From Tigriopus japonicus (taxonomy: Eukaryota; Arthropoda; Copepoda; Harpacticoida; Harpacticidae): a stretch of DNA of 64,000 nucleotides. Positions 63,742-64,000 of this stretch are shown here, piece after piece. Position 1 is the first letter of the stretch. The number at the start of each line of letters is the position of its first letter. The notes beneath the pieces are model-generated. The model did not search any database, was not told the origin of the DNA, and was given only the letters and a program-made list of their open reading frames with translations. Made by a program: the position numbers and the translations under genes. The stretch is from the NCBI GenBank assembly GCA_010645155.1, contig CM021318.1, positions 10,715,331-10,779,330 on the forward strand. Direction: 5' to 3'.

Positions 63742-64000
63742 TCACTACACCTACAGTCTTGGATGGGTAGTAGACGAACCTCTGAATATTCACGTGAGCG
63801 TCTGGTTTAGGCTAAGAAACTCAAACTTTGGGTCAGACAGACGCTTGAATGGCGAATTGAGAGGAATCCTCGGTGTTTCAGAAACGATAAGTGGGCAAAA
63901 TGCAATTGAATTCTTGCGAGTCTGAGCTCAATGTCGAATCATGGTCAGAGGGTATGATAGAGTTTACTTATCTAGGGCTGTGCACGATGGGTTGGTCATA
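63742..64000. other. Right edge, upstream of Csk exon
   Basis: Probably intron or 5' flank of the Csk gene. No SH3-coding exon or clear start codon was found in the remaining 259 bp. Confidence 0.45.

Overview
This is eukaryotic genomic DNA, most likely from an arthropod and probably a crustacean such as a copepod. Every recognisable gene is split by GT-AG introns, some only 60-80 bp long. Two genes encode Dpr-interacting-protein (DIP)-type Ig cell-surface proteins, a family best known from arthropods. A PLC-delta gene, a compact DEG/ENaC channel and several tRNA-derived SINE-like repeats fit the same picture. One PLC intron seems to start with GA instead of GT. GA/GG donors have been reported as common in the calanoid copepod Eurytemora affinis, so a related species is possible, but this is inference.

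Layout. 1-16 kb has no gene I can support. It holds a SINE copy (about 9.99-10.22 kb), a complete non-autonomous hAT-like element with terminal inverted repeats and an 8-bp target duplication (11,088-11,990), and smaller repeats. A signal-peptide exon at 16,167 (+) is phase-compatible with DIP gene 1, whose Ig exons begin at 30,119. If they are joined, the 13.9-kb first intron contains a DEG/ENaC channel gene (17.3-19.7 kb, -), a tentative small gene (21.3-22.3 kb, +) and a PLC-delta gene (22.3-26.1 kb, -). DIP gene 1 ends at 34,933. A long ORF for a single-pass membrane protein (35.6-36.9 kb, +) follows, then DIP gene 2 (signal exon 38,004; Ig exons 43,181-47,757). Convergent with it is a NUDT8-like Nudix hydrolase (48.06-48.84 kb, -). 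The stretch 48.9-54.3 kb is gene-poor and carries a broken LINE reverse-transcriptase remnant. A LARP6-type RNA-binding protein (54.3-56.1 kb, -) and a Csk-type tyrosine kinase (61.6-63.7 kb, -, 5' end not resolved) complete the window.

How the genes relate. The two DIP genes share one exon plan, with five consecutive exons identical in length and a hydrophobic GPI-like tail at each C terminus. They are tandem duplicates and should encode neuronal recognition receptors. The membrane protein between them may also be an Ig-like surface protein. PLC-delta (PIP2 hydrolysis), Csk (Src-family inhibition) and the DEG/ENaC channel act in signalling and excitability. NUDT8-like and LARP6-like proteins are housekeeping or RNA-regulatory. 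No operon, CRISPR array or intact tRNA gene was seen.
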